Of a stretch of DNA of 64,000 bases, positions 11,605 to 22,860 are shown in pieces. The position numbers and the translations under genes are program-made. The notes below the pieces were generated by a model. That model had not been told where the DNA came from. It saw only the letters and a program-made list of their open reading frames with translations, and made no database searches. This stretch comes from Atriophallophorus winterbourni (taxonomy: Eukaryota > Platyhelminthes > Trematoda > Plagiorchiida > Microphallidae). The DNA is taken from contig JACCGJ010012616.1 of the NCBI GenBank assembly GCA_013407085.1, positions 109,016-173,015 on the forward strand, read 5' to 3'. Positions within the stretch are counted from its first letter, which is position 1. Each line of letters starts with the position of its first letter.

Positions 11605-13256
11605 AAGTATCTGTTCCGTATTCAACCCGAAAGAACATGCAATAAGCATCCCAAGTCAAACACTTTCAACCACGGTTACCATGTGTGAAATAAATGTCAC
11701 TTCTAAACTCGTATTTCAAGGTTTATTTAATCTTCAACTCGGAGAGTCTTCTGTAGGAGATAGAATATCCCGCTAATATTGAAGCAATGTGCGAATTTGA
11801 TACACAAAGCACTCGCATACCTGTTCAAGCAAACACTGGCAAATGAAGTGATTCCTACTGATTGGAAACGCGGAATAATTTATCCTATTTGTATAGGTGG
11901 TAATAGCTACGCTGTTTCTAAGGATCGAACTATTACTCCGTTACCCCTTATTTCAAAATAACTTGAGCGCCTCATTGTTGACGATTTGATGAAACGTTTC
12001 GAAAATAATCTGTTGCTTTCAAGGAAACAGCGTTGATTTAAACGCTACATGATTAGACAAAATCTGTAGATAAAGGGCTAGCAATACTCCCCTGATACTT
12101 AGATATAACAAAAGCATTCGATTCTGTTGAACATACCCTACTTCTGCAGAAGATAAAAAGGCTCAGTATCTCTAGAATTTTGTTGATTTGGCTAAATAAC
12201 TACAAACAAATCGCACTACCCAGATTCGTGTTGATGCTCCATTATCAGAACTTGCCACGATCCCCTTTCTGGCTTATGTGATGAAGTACGAGAAATAGTT
12301 CGATGTAACATTACGTTATTTTCGGACGACACAAAGATAATGTTTTGCATCCAGTAGCCTAGAAGAATGTCTGCTATTACAAAAGATCTTGATACGCTTC
12401 ACAGCTGCTCGTTGAAGAACAAACTGCCATTTAACTTCAACAAATGCAGGATAATGAATGTGGGGAATCTAGTGGAATTCACATTACATATAGGTTCACA
12501 TGTCCTTGAAAATTGCAGTGAAGAAAAATATATGGGTGTCTGGATATGATCCACCTTAAAAAAATTCACTTCAAACTGACAGTGTCATTAAAAAAGCAAC
12601 ACGTGTCCTAAATGTACTCAAACGGGTATTTGGGAAATTTTCGCCCAAGATATTCCGAATGATCATGAATACGTACTTGAGAACAGTTAGGGATAACGGT
12701 GTGCAGTCATGGTCTCTGTGAATCAAGAAGGATGCAGAACTTAAACAGCGAATCTATCACCACTCAAGAAAACTAGTTCTGAGCATCCGAAACAAGCCTC
12801 ACAACGAAAGGATAGCTCAACTGATTCTGTTTGACTTTCCCTATCGACGAATCAGAGGATACCTTATCTTAATTTACAAAACATTCCATACCCCGAACCA
12901 TCCCTTACATAATTATTTCACGCGAAGCGATCCGAGAAATTATTGAGCCCATGAATATGTACTGGTGTTACCCCATTCACGCCTGAACTGTAGAAGTTGT
13001 TTTTACTCTGTCCGCGTCTGTTTTACTTGGAACAGTTCATCTTCAACCGTTGCTCACTCCACTAAATTGCATGAATTTAAAACGAAATTAGAAGAATTTT
13101 TATTGAAATATTCGTTTCCCAAATACTTATATACTGCTTAATCTACTTTCTTATCTTATTTATACACTTACAACTTAATTTCTACCATCCTATTGTTGTT
13201 GTTAAGCTTGTTGCTTTTTAGACCATTAAAAACTTTGAATTATCTTGAATTATCAT
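11605..13256 (+). pseudogene. LINE-F (CR1-type) reverse transcriptase relic
   Basis: Forward-strand CR1-type reverse transcriptase, heavily mutated. Recognisable are VIPTDWKRGIIYPI near 11849-11890, PLPLISK near 11940, an LFSDDTKIM version of the FADD block near 12311-12342, a LPFNFNKCRIMNVG block near 12427-12470, and a thumb region to about 13090. It ends in TTGAATTATCTTGAATTATC at 13237-13256, its own tail. No member of this family elsewhere in the window is intact. Bases 13257-13489 hold nothing I can identify. Confidence 0.8.
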
Positions 13257-13489
13257 AAACAACACACGACCGATTTCGAGCTGTTTGCACTAATCAAGGA
13301 GGTACAGTAAAATAACAATCGGCATGCACTTGATACAATGTTAGAATAGATTAATCTTGAGAGCCACTGTTTTAATTGATTGTCAAAAACTTCTTTTCAT
13401 TCACATTTGTAAAACACATATAGGTCGATAGATGCGTCCATAGAGATTCTAGTATATTAACACGCTATGCAGATTTCTTCTAATCTATA

Positions 13490-15471
13490 CTCCTAGGTTT
13501 GTTTTCCAGAGAGTTTCATGCCAAGTTTTTGTTTTCATTCGATATGTCCAAGATACATTCTTGCCAAGTTTGGAAGTATTGTTTTTCCTTCTGCCGAGTG
13601 GAATATCATTGCCAGCCACACTGTGTGTCACGTCCAAATTCATTTGGTCGATTTCACAGTATTCAATAAATCTGATTCGCGTTCAAAATTTTCATATCAA
13701 TCGCGAGCATAACCATTCCCTATTATATGAGAGGAAGTGAAACATTCATGTATAAGATATAAGAAGTGTGTCTTGCATAAATTATTAAAGGACTGCGCTG
13801 TTAAATTTAGTATTATTGGACAGCAATCCGTTTACCCCTGCTGCCGATCTAACTCTAGTCAAACAACCATGAGACGAGTGGATCACAGATTCGTAAACGC
13901 ATCCGTTGTTGTAGAAACAGATGGTGAGAGACCAGGTCAAAAGCGTTGAAATGTTCAAGTAACAAACCTGAATTCTATCACCTCTAATCAATTTTTTTCT
14001 TCCGAACGTCTAATGATTCTAGGTGATATGATAGACAAGAGCGATAAGATCAATATTCATGCTGTTTTAACGAAAACAAATTAGCGTATCGATGTGTGAG
14101 ACCGTCATTTCTAAGAATTTAGGCTTTGTGACCATAATATGAACTGGGAATAATGTAATGGGACATTAATTTACAGCATCAGATCGGCAACGGGCTTTGA
14201 AGTTAGGTGTAATCACGCCGGGATTTCAATCGGTTGGTACCTCTACCTTAAGCGAGGAATAGTTCACAAATCTGTAGATGACGGTGCCCAATGATATACG
14301 GTGTGATTCTGTTTGAGCAACTGACTTGTGACAATCTCTGAATTGTTAGTATTAGATAGGTTGGGAATCCGTGCAGAATTACCATTTCTGAATCATATCA
14401 GATATTTACTGCTTTGTTCATATGCAATAGGTACCGCCTAACCTAACGGAGGGAGTAGTCGAGAATTTAAAACATCAGCCTTACCTCAAGACGGTTCCGG
14501 GTTCAAAAACAGATCCGAGTGTGAATATGAACTGATGATGAGCTCAAATAAGTGCCAAACATCAATTCAGTACATACTTTGGATGGTTCTCCACTTGAAA
14601 TCTGAAACAAACGTACTGGTGAGTAGTCTATAACTAAGAATAATTTCTCGGGAATTCCAATTGAACCGTCTATGGAATTATCGAAATTTTTCCAAATCGT
14701 TCAATTCTTGAGGGGCGTGAATACTCACAAAGTTCCACTAGAACATTTGTCATGAAGAGTTTAGAGTGAAACATAGCTAGTGATTTTGCGGTTTTCATCG
14801 ACATTTTGACTACAAAAATTCCTGATTTTGTGAGTGCTTTCGCATTCACGATTTATATAATAACATAGGTTTTCATACCATTCTCGACAGCAGCATTAAT
14901 TGGTGTGTTTCCTAACCATCTCAAATAAGTGAATTCAATGTTTTGCGTTTCATACTAAAAGGTTGCCAAGAATCAGGAGTATTTCTGGCATTGTTAAGCA
15001 TTCACTCTGCTCGCTTCAACCTCCTCCTTTTTTGTTACGAACAATAAAATCTAAGTTCATGTTTTGATCGATTTGAAAGGATATGCAAGTTCTCGTCAAC
15101 CTTCAGTCTCATAAACTCTGTAAGTTGTTATTTTTACTTGTAAAATTTTAAGAAATCTGTCTGCTAATGCATAATCTGCTTGAGTGTTTCACTCAGGGAC
15201 TATTTATCTAGCCGAAAAACAATCTATTTCACAACATCCGATCACTTTGAACTTCATACGCAAGCGAACATAAGAATTCAATGCCAACAAAAACCAATTA
15301 CATCCGGGACTGCGATCGCTTCGACAGATTGTTCTTCCAATGTTAACTCCTAATCCAATAGGGAGAGGCTATCGGCAACGCTTATCCACCTGCATTCGTC
15401 AACATGTTTGTAAAAAGAGACTGAATGTAATAACTATCTTAATTGGTAAAAACACGTTTGTGAGCAGTGTT
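13490..15471 (-). pseudogene. LINE-E relic, split by LINE-D
   Basis: Minus-strand, badly decayed LINE-E. Blocks align with the arm-2 LINE-E copy: 13530-13580 with 48435-48470, 13865-13910 with 48760-48810, 14195-14250 with 53150-53210, 14935-15035 with 53625-53720 and 15315-15400 with 54020-54110. The same relic resumes beyond LINE-D at 19513-19750, so LINE-D inserted into it. Confidence 0.8.
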
Positions 15472-15610
15472 CAAGATTCAAGATTCAAGATTCAAGATTT
15501 TATGGTTGAAAAAGCAATTACTTTACAATAACCATGCAGTTGAACTATAGGTACAAGTGTATATGTGTATAGAAAAATGTCAAAATCAAAATAATTCTGG
15601 TAACGATAGA

Positions 15611-18511
15611 TTATAAATAGTTCGGGGCATAATTTGGATTGGCTCTCAGGAAATCGTCTAGTTTTAATTTAAATATAGAAAAAGTGTTTGAGCTTACCAA
15701 ATCGGCTGGCAGGGAATTCCAAGCGAAACAAATACGCACAGAATAAAAATACCTGCGACAGTTCTGATTGGAGTGGGGTATTTCCAACTTGCAGTTGTGA
15801 CCGCGGTTGTTGCTGGATGTTCGTCGGTGAAATAGTATATCCAAAGGGTGGGAAACACTGTTAAGGATTTTGAATGTGAGGAGGAGGTCGGCTCGCAGTC
15901 TCCTTTGTGCAAACGTCGTCAGCTTCAGTTTACTTAGCCGGTCAGCGAATGGTAGGTTTTCGAGCCCAATGACCAGCTTTGAGGCTCTGTGGTGTATGCG
16001 ATCCAATAGTGAAATGTCTTTTTGAAGCCATGGAGTCCAGGCTTGTGAAGCGTAATCAGTAAGCGGGTGTATGTACGTGTTCATCATCAGAGAAAAACAT
16101 CTCTGGGAAAAACGTCCGAATATCCGCCTTAACACACCGAGCATCCGAGACGCGCGTTTGTAAACGGCTTCGCATTGTAGACCATTTTTCAGGCTACCGC
16201 AAATCCAGACACCCAGGTCTTTTTCTTGTTTGGTGTACTCCAGGATATTGTTGCCAAGCTTGTATGAATGAGAAAAGCTTAGCACACGACCAATGTGCAT
16301 GATTTGAGACTTCTGCATGTTTAGCGGTAGGTTATTTTCAGATAACCACATTTGCACAGCATCCAAGTCACTTTGAAGCACACTGCAATCCTCGGCAGTG
16401 CTGATTTTTTTCCATATTTTTATGTCATCTGCGAACAGAACCATCTTACTGCCGCGTGGTGTTGGCAGGTCATTCATATAGATCAGAAACAGTATCGGTC
16501 CGAGCACGGATCCCTGTGGAACACCGCTAGTGACGTCGATTTCCTTCGATAGTATACCGTCAACTCGAACCCGTATATGTCTTTTGCTGAGATAGTCTCG
16601 CAGCAAGTCGTACAGTCCTCCAGCAATACCGTGTTTCTTTAGCTTGTTCAGCAGTAAGTTGTGATCAACTCTGTCAAAAGCTTTAGAAATGTCTAAGTAG
16701 CATGCATGAATACTGCCTCCGGCGTCCACTACACTAGTCCAGTCGTCCAAACATGTCAGCAAATTAGTTAGACAAGAGCGGTTTCTGCGAAATCCGTGCT
16801 GGGCAATTGTCAAGAGTCCGTTCGATTCCAGGTGGCGCACTACTTCTGCAGTGATTATGCGCTCAAAAACCTTCGAAACCGAAGACAGCAATGTCACAGG
16901 CCTGTAATTTTTTACTTCAGAACGGCATCCACTTTTGTAAATTGGTGTAATTATTCCCAGCTTCCAATCAATTGGTACCATTCCGACTTGAAGCAATTCG
17001 CTAAACAGACGAGATAAAGGTCCCGAGAGCTGCGCATGACAGCTTTTGAGGAGCTTCGGTGAAATTTCGTCTGGTCCCGGAGATTTCTTTGCGTTTAACT
17101 TTCTTAAGTGCTGCGCAACCACCATCGGAGTAATTATTATTTCACTCAGAGTGGGACGATCATATCGAATGCTTGGTTCCTGTTCGTGCTCTGCGGATTT
17201 CGGTGCAAATACTCCAGCATAAAAGTCTGCTAACAAATCAGCGGTTTGTTCAACGGATTCTGTGAAGCCGGACGAAGTTTTCAGGGCAAAGACTCCTGGT
17301 TTAATATTTGTTCTATCGTTTACAAGTCTATACAAGAGCTTCGGATTCTGGTGCATCTGAGTAATCAATTTCGATTGGAACTCTTGTTTATCATCTCGAA
17401 TTAAGCTGATAACTTTGTTTCTCAGTCGTGTAAATTGTGCCCAAGAATCAGCTGTGTTGGTAGCCTTGTGAAACTCCCACGCTACTGCCCTTTGTTTCAT
17501 CCACTTTTTGGTCCTGCTACGTAGCTTGAATTTGTTACGTCGAGGATTTTTCTTCGGGACGAGCTTTGAATGTTTCTCTAATATAAGTTTCAGGTGTTGT
17601 AGGAGAGAGCGCCAATGACTGTCTGAATCGGAATAATCCAACTGTATGAGACTAATGCTTTGAAGCTCTGCACAAAGGGTACGGTAGTTTACCTTTCTGA
17701 AGCATTTCATTCCGTCAAATTTGCGCCTAGCACTACAAACGTAGTAGAATTCTAGGACAACGTGGTCGCTCCGTCCGATCGGCGGTTTATAGATGATAGT
17801 TTCTACAGCGGTAGGATCAGATGTAAGTATCAAGTCCAAGGTAGACGGCCTGTCAGCTCCCCTCATACGAGTAAATCCTTTAACGTGGTTATAGAGGGGT
17901 GTGTAATCCAAGACTGCTCGAAGTTCGTGTTCAAATGTCTCTGGTGGATGATCATCACGGTTATATAGCTGAGGAAGGTTGAAGTCTCCCATTATCAAAA
18001 TTTGAGTGTTATATCGCGTTGTTACATATTGCAAAGCAGTAATCAGTTTATTGTTCAGGTCGAGGTTCGCGGTTGGAGAACGGTAAATCACTCCAATAAC
18101 GCACTGGTCACCAGAAGTAAGAGTTATAGAACACCAAAGCGTGTCGGGTATATCCAGATTTTGGTCATTCATAACTCTGCAAATAAATGATTGTTTGCAG
18201 TAGAGTGCTGCTCCTCCGCCATCACTCAAACGGTCACGTCGAAATAAAGTCATGCTTGGTAAAGAGAGTTCTAGATCAGAAAACGAGGTAGTGAACCACG
18301 TTTCTGTTATGGCAACTATGTCTGGGTTCGTTTCATCACAAATCTCGGAGAGTTCGTGCAGCTTATTGATCAGGCTGTTTGCGTTCGTATAGATGCACTT
18401 AATTGTGTTTTTTATGAGTAATGACGGGGTGTAAGCTGTTTGGTTTAGCAGTTTGCTAGAGAGACTTTGTGTGTTTGTATATAAACAATCAATAAAGTTT
18501 GTAGTGTTCAT
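15611..18511 (-). CDS. LINE-D ORF2: endonuclease-reverse transcriptase, intact
   Basis: A 966-codon open frame. Known role of the family: nick target DNA and copy element RNA by target-primed reverse transcription. An APE-type endonuclease occupies about residues 30-265, with CIYTNANSLINKL, AITETWF, GVIYRSP, MGDFNLP and GRSDHVVLEF blocks. A linker follows. The reverse transcriptase spans about residues 450-760, with [53 protein letters not shown] and the catalytic FADD near residues 693-696. The C-terminal region (about 790-966) ends with the RICFAWNSLPADLV block typical of CR1-like ORF2. The start lies 11 nt downstream of the ORF1 stop. No internal stops, so plausibly functional. Confidence 0.92.
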   Translation of the reverse strand: MNTTNFIDCLYTNTQSLSSKLLNQTAYTPSLLIKNTIKCIYTNANSLINKLHELSEICDETNPDIVAITETWFTTSFSDLELSLPSMTLFRRDRLSDGGGAALYCKQSFICRVMNDQNLDIPDTLWCSITLTSGDQCVIGVIYRSPTANLDLNNKLITALQYVTTRYNTQILIMGDFNLPQLYNRDDHPPETFEHELRAVLDYTPLYNHVKGFTRMRGADRPSTLDLILTSDPTAVETIIYKPPIGRSDHVVLEFYYVCSARRKFDGMKCFRKVNYRTLCAELQSISLIQLDYSDSDSHWRSLLQHLKLILEKHSKLVPKKNPRRNKFKLRSRTKKWMKQRAVAWEFHKATNTADSWAQFTRLRNKVISLIRDDKQEFQSKLITQMHQNPKLLYRLVNDRTNIKPGVFALKTSSGFTESVEQTADLLADFYAGVFAPKSAEHEQEPSIRYDRPTLSEIIITPMVVAQHLRKLNAKKSPGPDEISPKLLKSCHAQLSGPLSRLFSELLQVGMVPIDWKLGIITPIYKSGCRSEVKNYRPVTLLSSVSKVFERIITAEVVRHLESNGLLTIAQHGFRRNRSCLTNLLTCLDDWTSVVDAGGSIHACYLDISKAFDRVDHNLLLNKLKKHGIAGGLYDLLRDYLSKRHIRVRVDGILSKEIDVTSGVPQGSVLGPILFLIYMNDLPTPRGSKMVLFADDIKIWKKISTAEDCSVLQSDLDAVQMWLSENNLPLNMQKSQIMHIGRVLSFSHSYKLGNNILEYTKQEKDLGVWICGSLKNGLQCEAVYKRASRMLGVLRRIFGRFSQRCFSLMMNTYIHPLTDYASQAWTPWLQKDISLLDRIHHRASKLVIGLENLPFADRLSKLKLTTFAQRRLRADLLLTFKILNSVSHPLDILFHRRTSSNNRGHNCKLEIPHSNQNCRRYFYSVRICFAWNSLPADLVSSNTFSIFKLKLDDFLRANPNYAPNYL

Positions 18512-18522
18512 ATCACGAGAGG

Positions 18523-19500
18523 TTATTGGGGGTCCGACTCTGTCAGAGTCGGAATGCTCACGTTTTTTTGAAGTGGCGCATGAGGTTCCAATTGAACTGT
18601 GACACTTGGCGTAGGTTGATCAGTACTATCCGTTTGCTGAATTTCGGTTTTGATCCTGGGCAAGCTTAACTTTACGTTTGGGGGTAGGTTTTTTCTATTA
18701 GCTTTCCATTCACTTTTGATAGTATCAGTCATTTCGGTTGTGAAGAAGGTTAGCTTTAAAGGGCTAGGACCTTGCCCTTTATAGTTGGCAGATCGCGGTA
18801 TCCTAAAAGCATCCACAAGTACGGTATTTTTAATACCAATTGTTTCGGCTAGATATTTCCACTGTTTGTGGTCGTGCTCAGACTTTTCTTGAGAAGGTAC
18901 GTCAGCAGCATCTTCTGGAACACCAAGAATTACAATACTTCTTGGATTACGTTCTTCACGAGATTTCTGCGACGACTTTCGCTCCCACCATGGTAGGTCT
19001 GCATGGATACGACATTTAGTCTCTGGAACACCTCCAAGAATGTAAGCATTTAAGAGTACGTTTTCCACGTCCTCCGCAGATTGCAGCGTTATTCTTAGAA
19101 GGCGAGGATCATCCGTATGAGGAGAATTCAGGTGGCGATTTAATCGAACTATTGATGAGGGTGTAACCGCGGCCAATCTCATCTGACTGCAGACTTTAAA
19201 CCACTCAGCTAAGTCATGTTTTTGCTTAGCTTCAAACAGCGTTTCCTGCGACTCGGTCACGTTTGTACATATAACGCTTAGGTTTACACCCGCGGACTTT
19301 ATTTTATAATTTGACTCAGTCATTTTAGTAGTGGATTTTTTGAGTCCTTTCTCGGTTCCGTTATGTCGAGGGGTCACTGATCCCAACGAACGCTTCCCCG
19401 TTTTAGTCGCCATATGCGCGGTTATCTGGGCAAATGTTGGCCTGCTCGAGTACGATGTATTATCTACCGGCTCTTCGTTACTGAGATGCAGGATAGGCAT
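18523..19500 (-). CDS. LINE-D ORF1, N-terminally truncated
   Basis: Product is a LINE ORF1, presumably RNA-binding. Recognisable segments are FAQITAHMATKTGKR, a serine/threonine-rich linker, the EAKQKHDLAEW region, the LRITLQSAEDVENVLLNAYI region (looks like an RNA-recognition-type fold, an inference), SIVILGVPEDAAD, HKQWKYLAETIGI and a basic C-terminus. The open frame continues upstream to 19695, but those extra 65 codons are endonuclease sequence of the LINE-E relic into which LINE-D inserted, joined in frame by chance. I therefore place the earliest LINE-D methionine at 19500. Related ORF1 copies have a PHD-like finger upstream that is absent here. Confidence 0.75.
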   Translation of the reverse strand: MPILHLSNEEPVDNTSYSSRPTFAQITAHMATKTGKRSLGSVTPRHNGTEKGLKKSTTKMTESNYKIKSAGVNLSVICTNVTESQETLFEAKQKHDLAEWFKVCSQMRLAAVTPSSIVRLNRHLNSPHTDDPRLLRITLQSAEDVENVLLNAYILGGVPETKCRIHADLPWWERKSSQKSREERNPRSIVILGVPEDAADVPSQEKSEHDHKQWKYLAETIGIKNTVLVDAFRIPRSANYKGQGPSPLKLTFFTTEMTDTIKSEWKANRKNLPPNVKLSLPRIKTEIQQTDSTDQPTPSVTVQLEPHAPLQKNVSIPTLTESDPQ

Positions 19501-19512
19501 GCAAAATCGCGC

Positions 19513-19750
19513 ACAATAAATATTGTTGTTTGCTAGGTGTGAGTTAAGCGCCGAACCAATTTGAGCAATCTTTTGCTGTTTGATTCCGTAGAATCTGTAG
19601 ATCACACCAATCATACAAACATCACCAGAAATCACATATACACAACTCCAAATATTCTTAGCGAGGGTTATATTCTTATTTTTATTAAACGGCACTGAAA
19701 GCGGTTATTATGATAAAAGTCAAAACCACCTCCACTACAATCTCAATCCC
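19513..19750 (-). pseudogene. LINE-E relic, 5' side of the LINE-D insertion
   Basis: Continuation of the relic at 13490-15471. The region 19515-19700 aligns with 54215-54400 of the arm-2 LINE-E, including an endonuclease block read here as SGDVCMIGVIYRF. It supplies the spurious N-terminus of the open frame running to 19695. Confidence 0.75.
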
Positions 19751-19780
19751 TTATGAGAAAATTATTAAAATTATAAACGA

Positions 19781-20165
19781 GGTAATACTTGTATGCCAAC
19801 TGTTATATAGAGTTCCTACAACGAACCACGATGTTCAGACACAGAATCACAAAGTGATTCTTGGTCAAGCACTCGAGACGCTTATGGATGACCAAAGTAA
19901 TGTGTTGCTCACATCCCGATCCCTTACACACCACTACCGTCTGTCTGTCTGTCTGTCTGTCTGTTTGCCGTCGTCAGGTGAAGACAGTAAGATCAGTTTC
20001 AGTGAGCCTTGAAAGAGTGGATTGAAGGTAAACATGGTTATACTTGTATGCCAACTGTTATATAAGGTTCGTACAACGAACCACGATGTTTAGACACAGA
20101 ATCACAAAGTGATTCTTGGTCAAGCACTCGAAGAGCTTATGGATGACCAAAGTAATGTGTTGTGT
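19781..20165 (+). repeat. R1 tandem repeat, about 1.5 monomers
   Basis: Two R1 starts (TACTTGTATGCCAACTG) lie at 19786 and 20041, a 255-bp period. Internal palindromes include AATCACAAAGTGATT. The hammerhead segment of the first monomer (minus strand, about 19936-19979) is disrupted: a (TCTG)n run at about 19951-19971 replaces the bases that should give GAAA and the right half of stem II. The second monomer breaks off at 20165 against gypsy G2. Confidence 0.85.
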
Positions 20166-20676
20166 TTTCGTTTACAAATAGATTCAGGTGTCTCCGTTAG
20201 TCTCATTTCGCGTGGTTAAGTAAAAAAATGAGCCCCTATCTGACACTCGATTCGCTTTGCGAATGTGAAACGGTACGAATGTCAAGCCAATTAGAAAATG
20301 TACGGCGTCCCTGCGCAATCCATTAAGCGGTTGGCATATAGAACATGTAATGTACGTTGTTGATGGGAATATTTTAACGCTGTAGTAATAATATTGATTC
20401 GGACCTAACAGACATTTGTCGGAAGTATCAGTGTTTTTTATGATAAATTAGAGAAGTTGCCCGGACTTTGTAAGTTGTCAATTGATCCGAATTTAACACC
20501 GGTCGTGTTACCGATACGTCGTTTACCCTTTACAGTGAAGGACAGATTTTAGTTGGAATTGAACAGACTACAGCTCGTTGGGGTTATCAGGAGATTGCAA
20601 GAACCTACTGAATAGGTCAGCCAGGTTACCGTGGTAACAACAAAGACAGATGAAATGCGATTATGTATCGACCCGA

Positions 20677-21000
20677 ACGTTTTGAACTCAGAACTCAGAA
20701 CTCAGAAAATTGTATGGTAGAAAAAGCATTAAGCTTAACAATAACCATAGGATGACAAAGTATATGGAACATATAAGATTATACAAAAAATATAAAATAT
20801 CTCAAAAATCAATAGGGACATTCGCATACCGCATGGTTCTTCATAAAATCATCGAGTTTGGAAGCGAAAACCTCAACAGATTCTGATCATGTGATTTCTT
20901 CAGGCAAATAGTTCAAAGTGAAACAAATTCATACGGAGAAAAAATTACGACGTATATCCAATCGAGAATGCGGAATGCTTAAAGCCTTTGAATGGCCCTT
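20677..21000 (-). mobile_element. 5'-truncated LINE-C scrap inside gypsy G2
   Basis: Begins with tandem GAACTCA units, then matches the 3' end of LINE-C at 28770-29070. Gypsy sequence resumes near 21000 where the 31510-32284 copy is uninterrupted, which confirms an insertion. Confidence 0.8.
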
Positions 21001-21866
21001 ATGCGAGAATATTCCAGACTTCTGTTGTAAGAAAATACTTTGCCGAGATTCTCTGATATTTCACTAAAGTGGATCTGTCTTCAGAGTTTCGGCACGTGTG
21101 TTTGGACGGTAAATTCAATTTTTTGACGACATTCGGATCCCACTTTGGAAGGTTTCGTTGGCTTCGTTTAGCATTTGGACTGAAAGTTTCGAGCGAGATA
21201 TTTCAGAAAAGCTGCTACAGGCCATAGAAAACATTACAGGTGCAATTTATATAGCGGATGATGTTTTAGTGTACGATAAAACAAAGGCAGAACACGATCA
21301 GAACTTAGACAATGTTTTTCAACGATGTCTCGAACTGGGCATTAAACTCAAAAAACCGAAAATTGAATATTGCTTTAATGAGGTAACATTTCATAGTCAT
21401 GTCCTATCAAGTGACTGTATCAAGCCAGATCCGGCAAACGTAAAGGCCATTAAACCCATGCCCCCTCCTACAGATGTCAAGAGTATAGCTCTTTTTAACG
21501 TATGATGAACTACCTCAGCCGTTTTAGCCTTGTTTATCACACATAATGGGACTGATCAGACAGGTGACACTTAAAGATACACCTTGGGTCTGGGGGACAC
21601 AGCAAATACAGGTCTGGGAATAAATCAAAATACTCATATCGAATACACTTGTTTTACGATATTACGTCCCTTGATTGGAATTAGTGATACAGTGTGAAAG
21701 TAGCCAAAACGGTATCGGTACCGTACTTCTGCAAAACGAACAACCTAGATTTTCGAAGTCGAACGATGAGCTATGCGGTTTCTCGCTATGCACAGATTGA
21801 GAAAGTATGCGGGTAGTCGTATTCGCGATAGAAAAAAATCAATGATTATACATTTGGCCGAAAGAC

Positions 21867-21867
21867 A

Positions 21868-21915
<48 letters not shown>

Positions 21916-21920
21916 AATAA
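21867..21920. repeat. (AAT)n microsatellite, left edge of arm 1
   Basis: About 14 AAT units, then AAAT units. It corresponds to the much longer (TTA)n run at 63803-64000, so it marks the outermost inverted-repeat homology visible. Confidence 0.9.
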
Positions 21921-22401
21921 GCCTCTGACCACAATAGTTAAAAAACCACTCGATAAAGCACTGCGTCGGCTACAGTCAATGCTAGTCCGACTGCAGAAAT
22001 ACAATTTCGAAATCATTTACAAGCCGGTTAAAAGGTGGGTCCTTGCGGACACTCTATCGAGAGCTCCATAGCCGCTGCTAACCTGAATCTTGTAGAAGTA
22101 CACTTTATGCTTGCAGAAAGCGATATCAAGTTGCCACGAATCCGACAATCTATGGCTGAGGATGACAAAATGAAAAGCTCGAGGAACAGATGATCAAAGC
22201 CTGGCTAGATAGTATCGCGATTTTTGACGAACTCATTCGACCTTATTACAAAATCCGAGATTAATTATCAACTGAGGATGGCTTGATCTTCCGGTGCGAG
22301 CGACTGGATATCCCATGATCGGCCCGAAAGTTCATGTTTCGGGAGTTACATCGATCTCATTTGGGGATCCACGGTTGCACTAGAAGAGCGAAGGATGCGG
22401 T

Positions 22402-22860
22402 TTGTTGGCAGGGGTCAGTTGCCAAGTAAAGGATTTCGTCTCTAAGTGCCCAAAATGTAACAAGTTCGGGAACCGCCAAGTAAAAGAACCTATGTTTTGT
22501 CGTAAAATACCAGAGCGCCCTTGGCAACATATTGCAGCTGACCTGTTTTCACATGCGATAAAGGATTATTTACTTTTGGTTGATTATTTCAGCAACTTTT
22601 TCGAAATAGAGAAACTGAATACCACATCAGCTGAAGAAATTCTGGCGAAAATAAAAGGTCAATTTGCGAGGTATGGTATCCCAGAGAGTGTCAGATCCGA
22701 TGGATGTCCACAGATTTCGGCAAAGCAGTTTTCTGACTTCGCAGAAAAATGGCGTTTTAAGCATAAAATGTCCCGTCTTTACCATAGCCAATCCATCGGT
22801 AAAGCAGAATGTGTTGTGAAAGAAGCGAAGAAAATAATAATAAACATGCCTGGAGGCTAG
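22402..22860 (+). CDS. Gypsy G2 integrase fragment (zinc-binding end plus catalytic core)
   Basis: A 152-codon open frame. It has the C-x2-C half of the integrase zinc finger (CPKCNKFGNRQ), the entry to the core at PWQHIAADLF with the first catalytic aspartate, VRSDGCPQ where the second lies, and a SIGKAECVVKEAKK block matching the usual GxAE region. The family integrates gypsy DNA. The conserved DNG is DGC here, and upstream frames are broken, so it is not a functional pol. An almost identical inverted copy is at 62866-63324. Confidence 0.85.
   Translation: MLAGVSCQVKDFVSKCPKCNKFGNRQVKEPMFCRKIPERPWQHIAADLFSHAIKDYLLLVDYFSNFFEIEKLNTTSAEEILAKIKGQFARYGIPESVRSDGCPQISAKQFSDFAEKWRFKHKMSRLYHSQSIGKAECVVKEAKKIIINMPGG

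Larger units (their letters stand above)
15472..19512 (-). mobile_element. LINE-D: nearly intact CR1-type retrotransposon, 5'-truncated
   Basis: A minus-strand LINE of about 4.0 kb. Its 3' end is a TTGAATCT tandem tail (15472-15500 on the plus strand). Next comes the 3' motif shared by all LINEs in this window, then an intact ORF2 (15611-18511) and the 3' part of ORF1 (to about 19500). The 5' end falls inside ORF1, so the PHD-finger part seen in LINE-E is missing. It sits inside a LINE-E relic that continues on both sides. It is the least damaged CR1-type copy here and so probably young. Confidence 0.88.

Noticed and set aside
19513..19695. N-terminal domain of LINE-D ORF1
   Set aside because: It is endonuclease sequence of the LINE-E relic read through the insertion junction.
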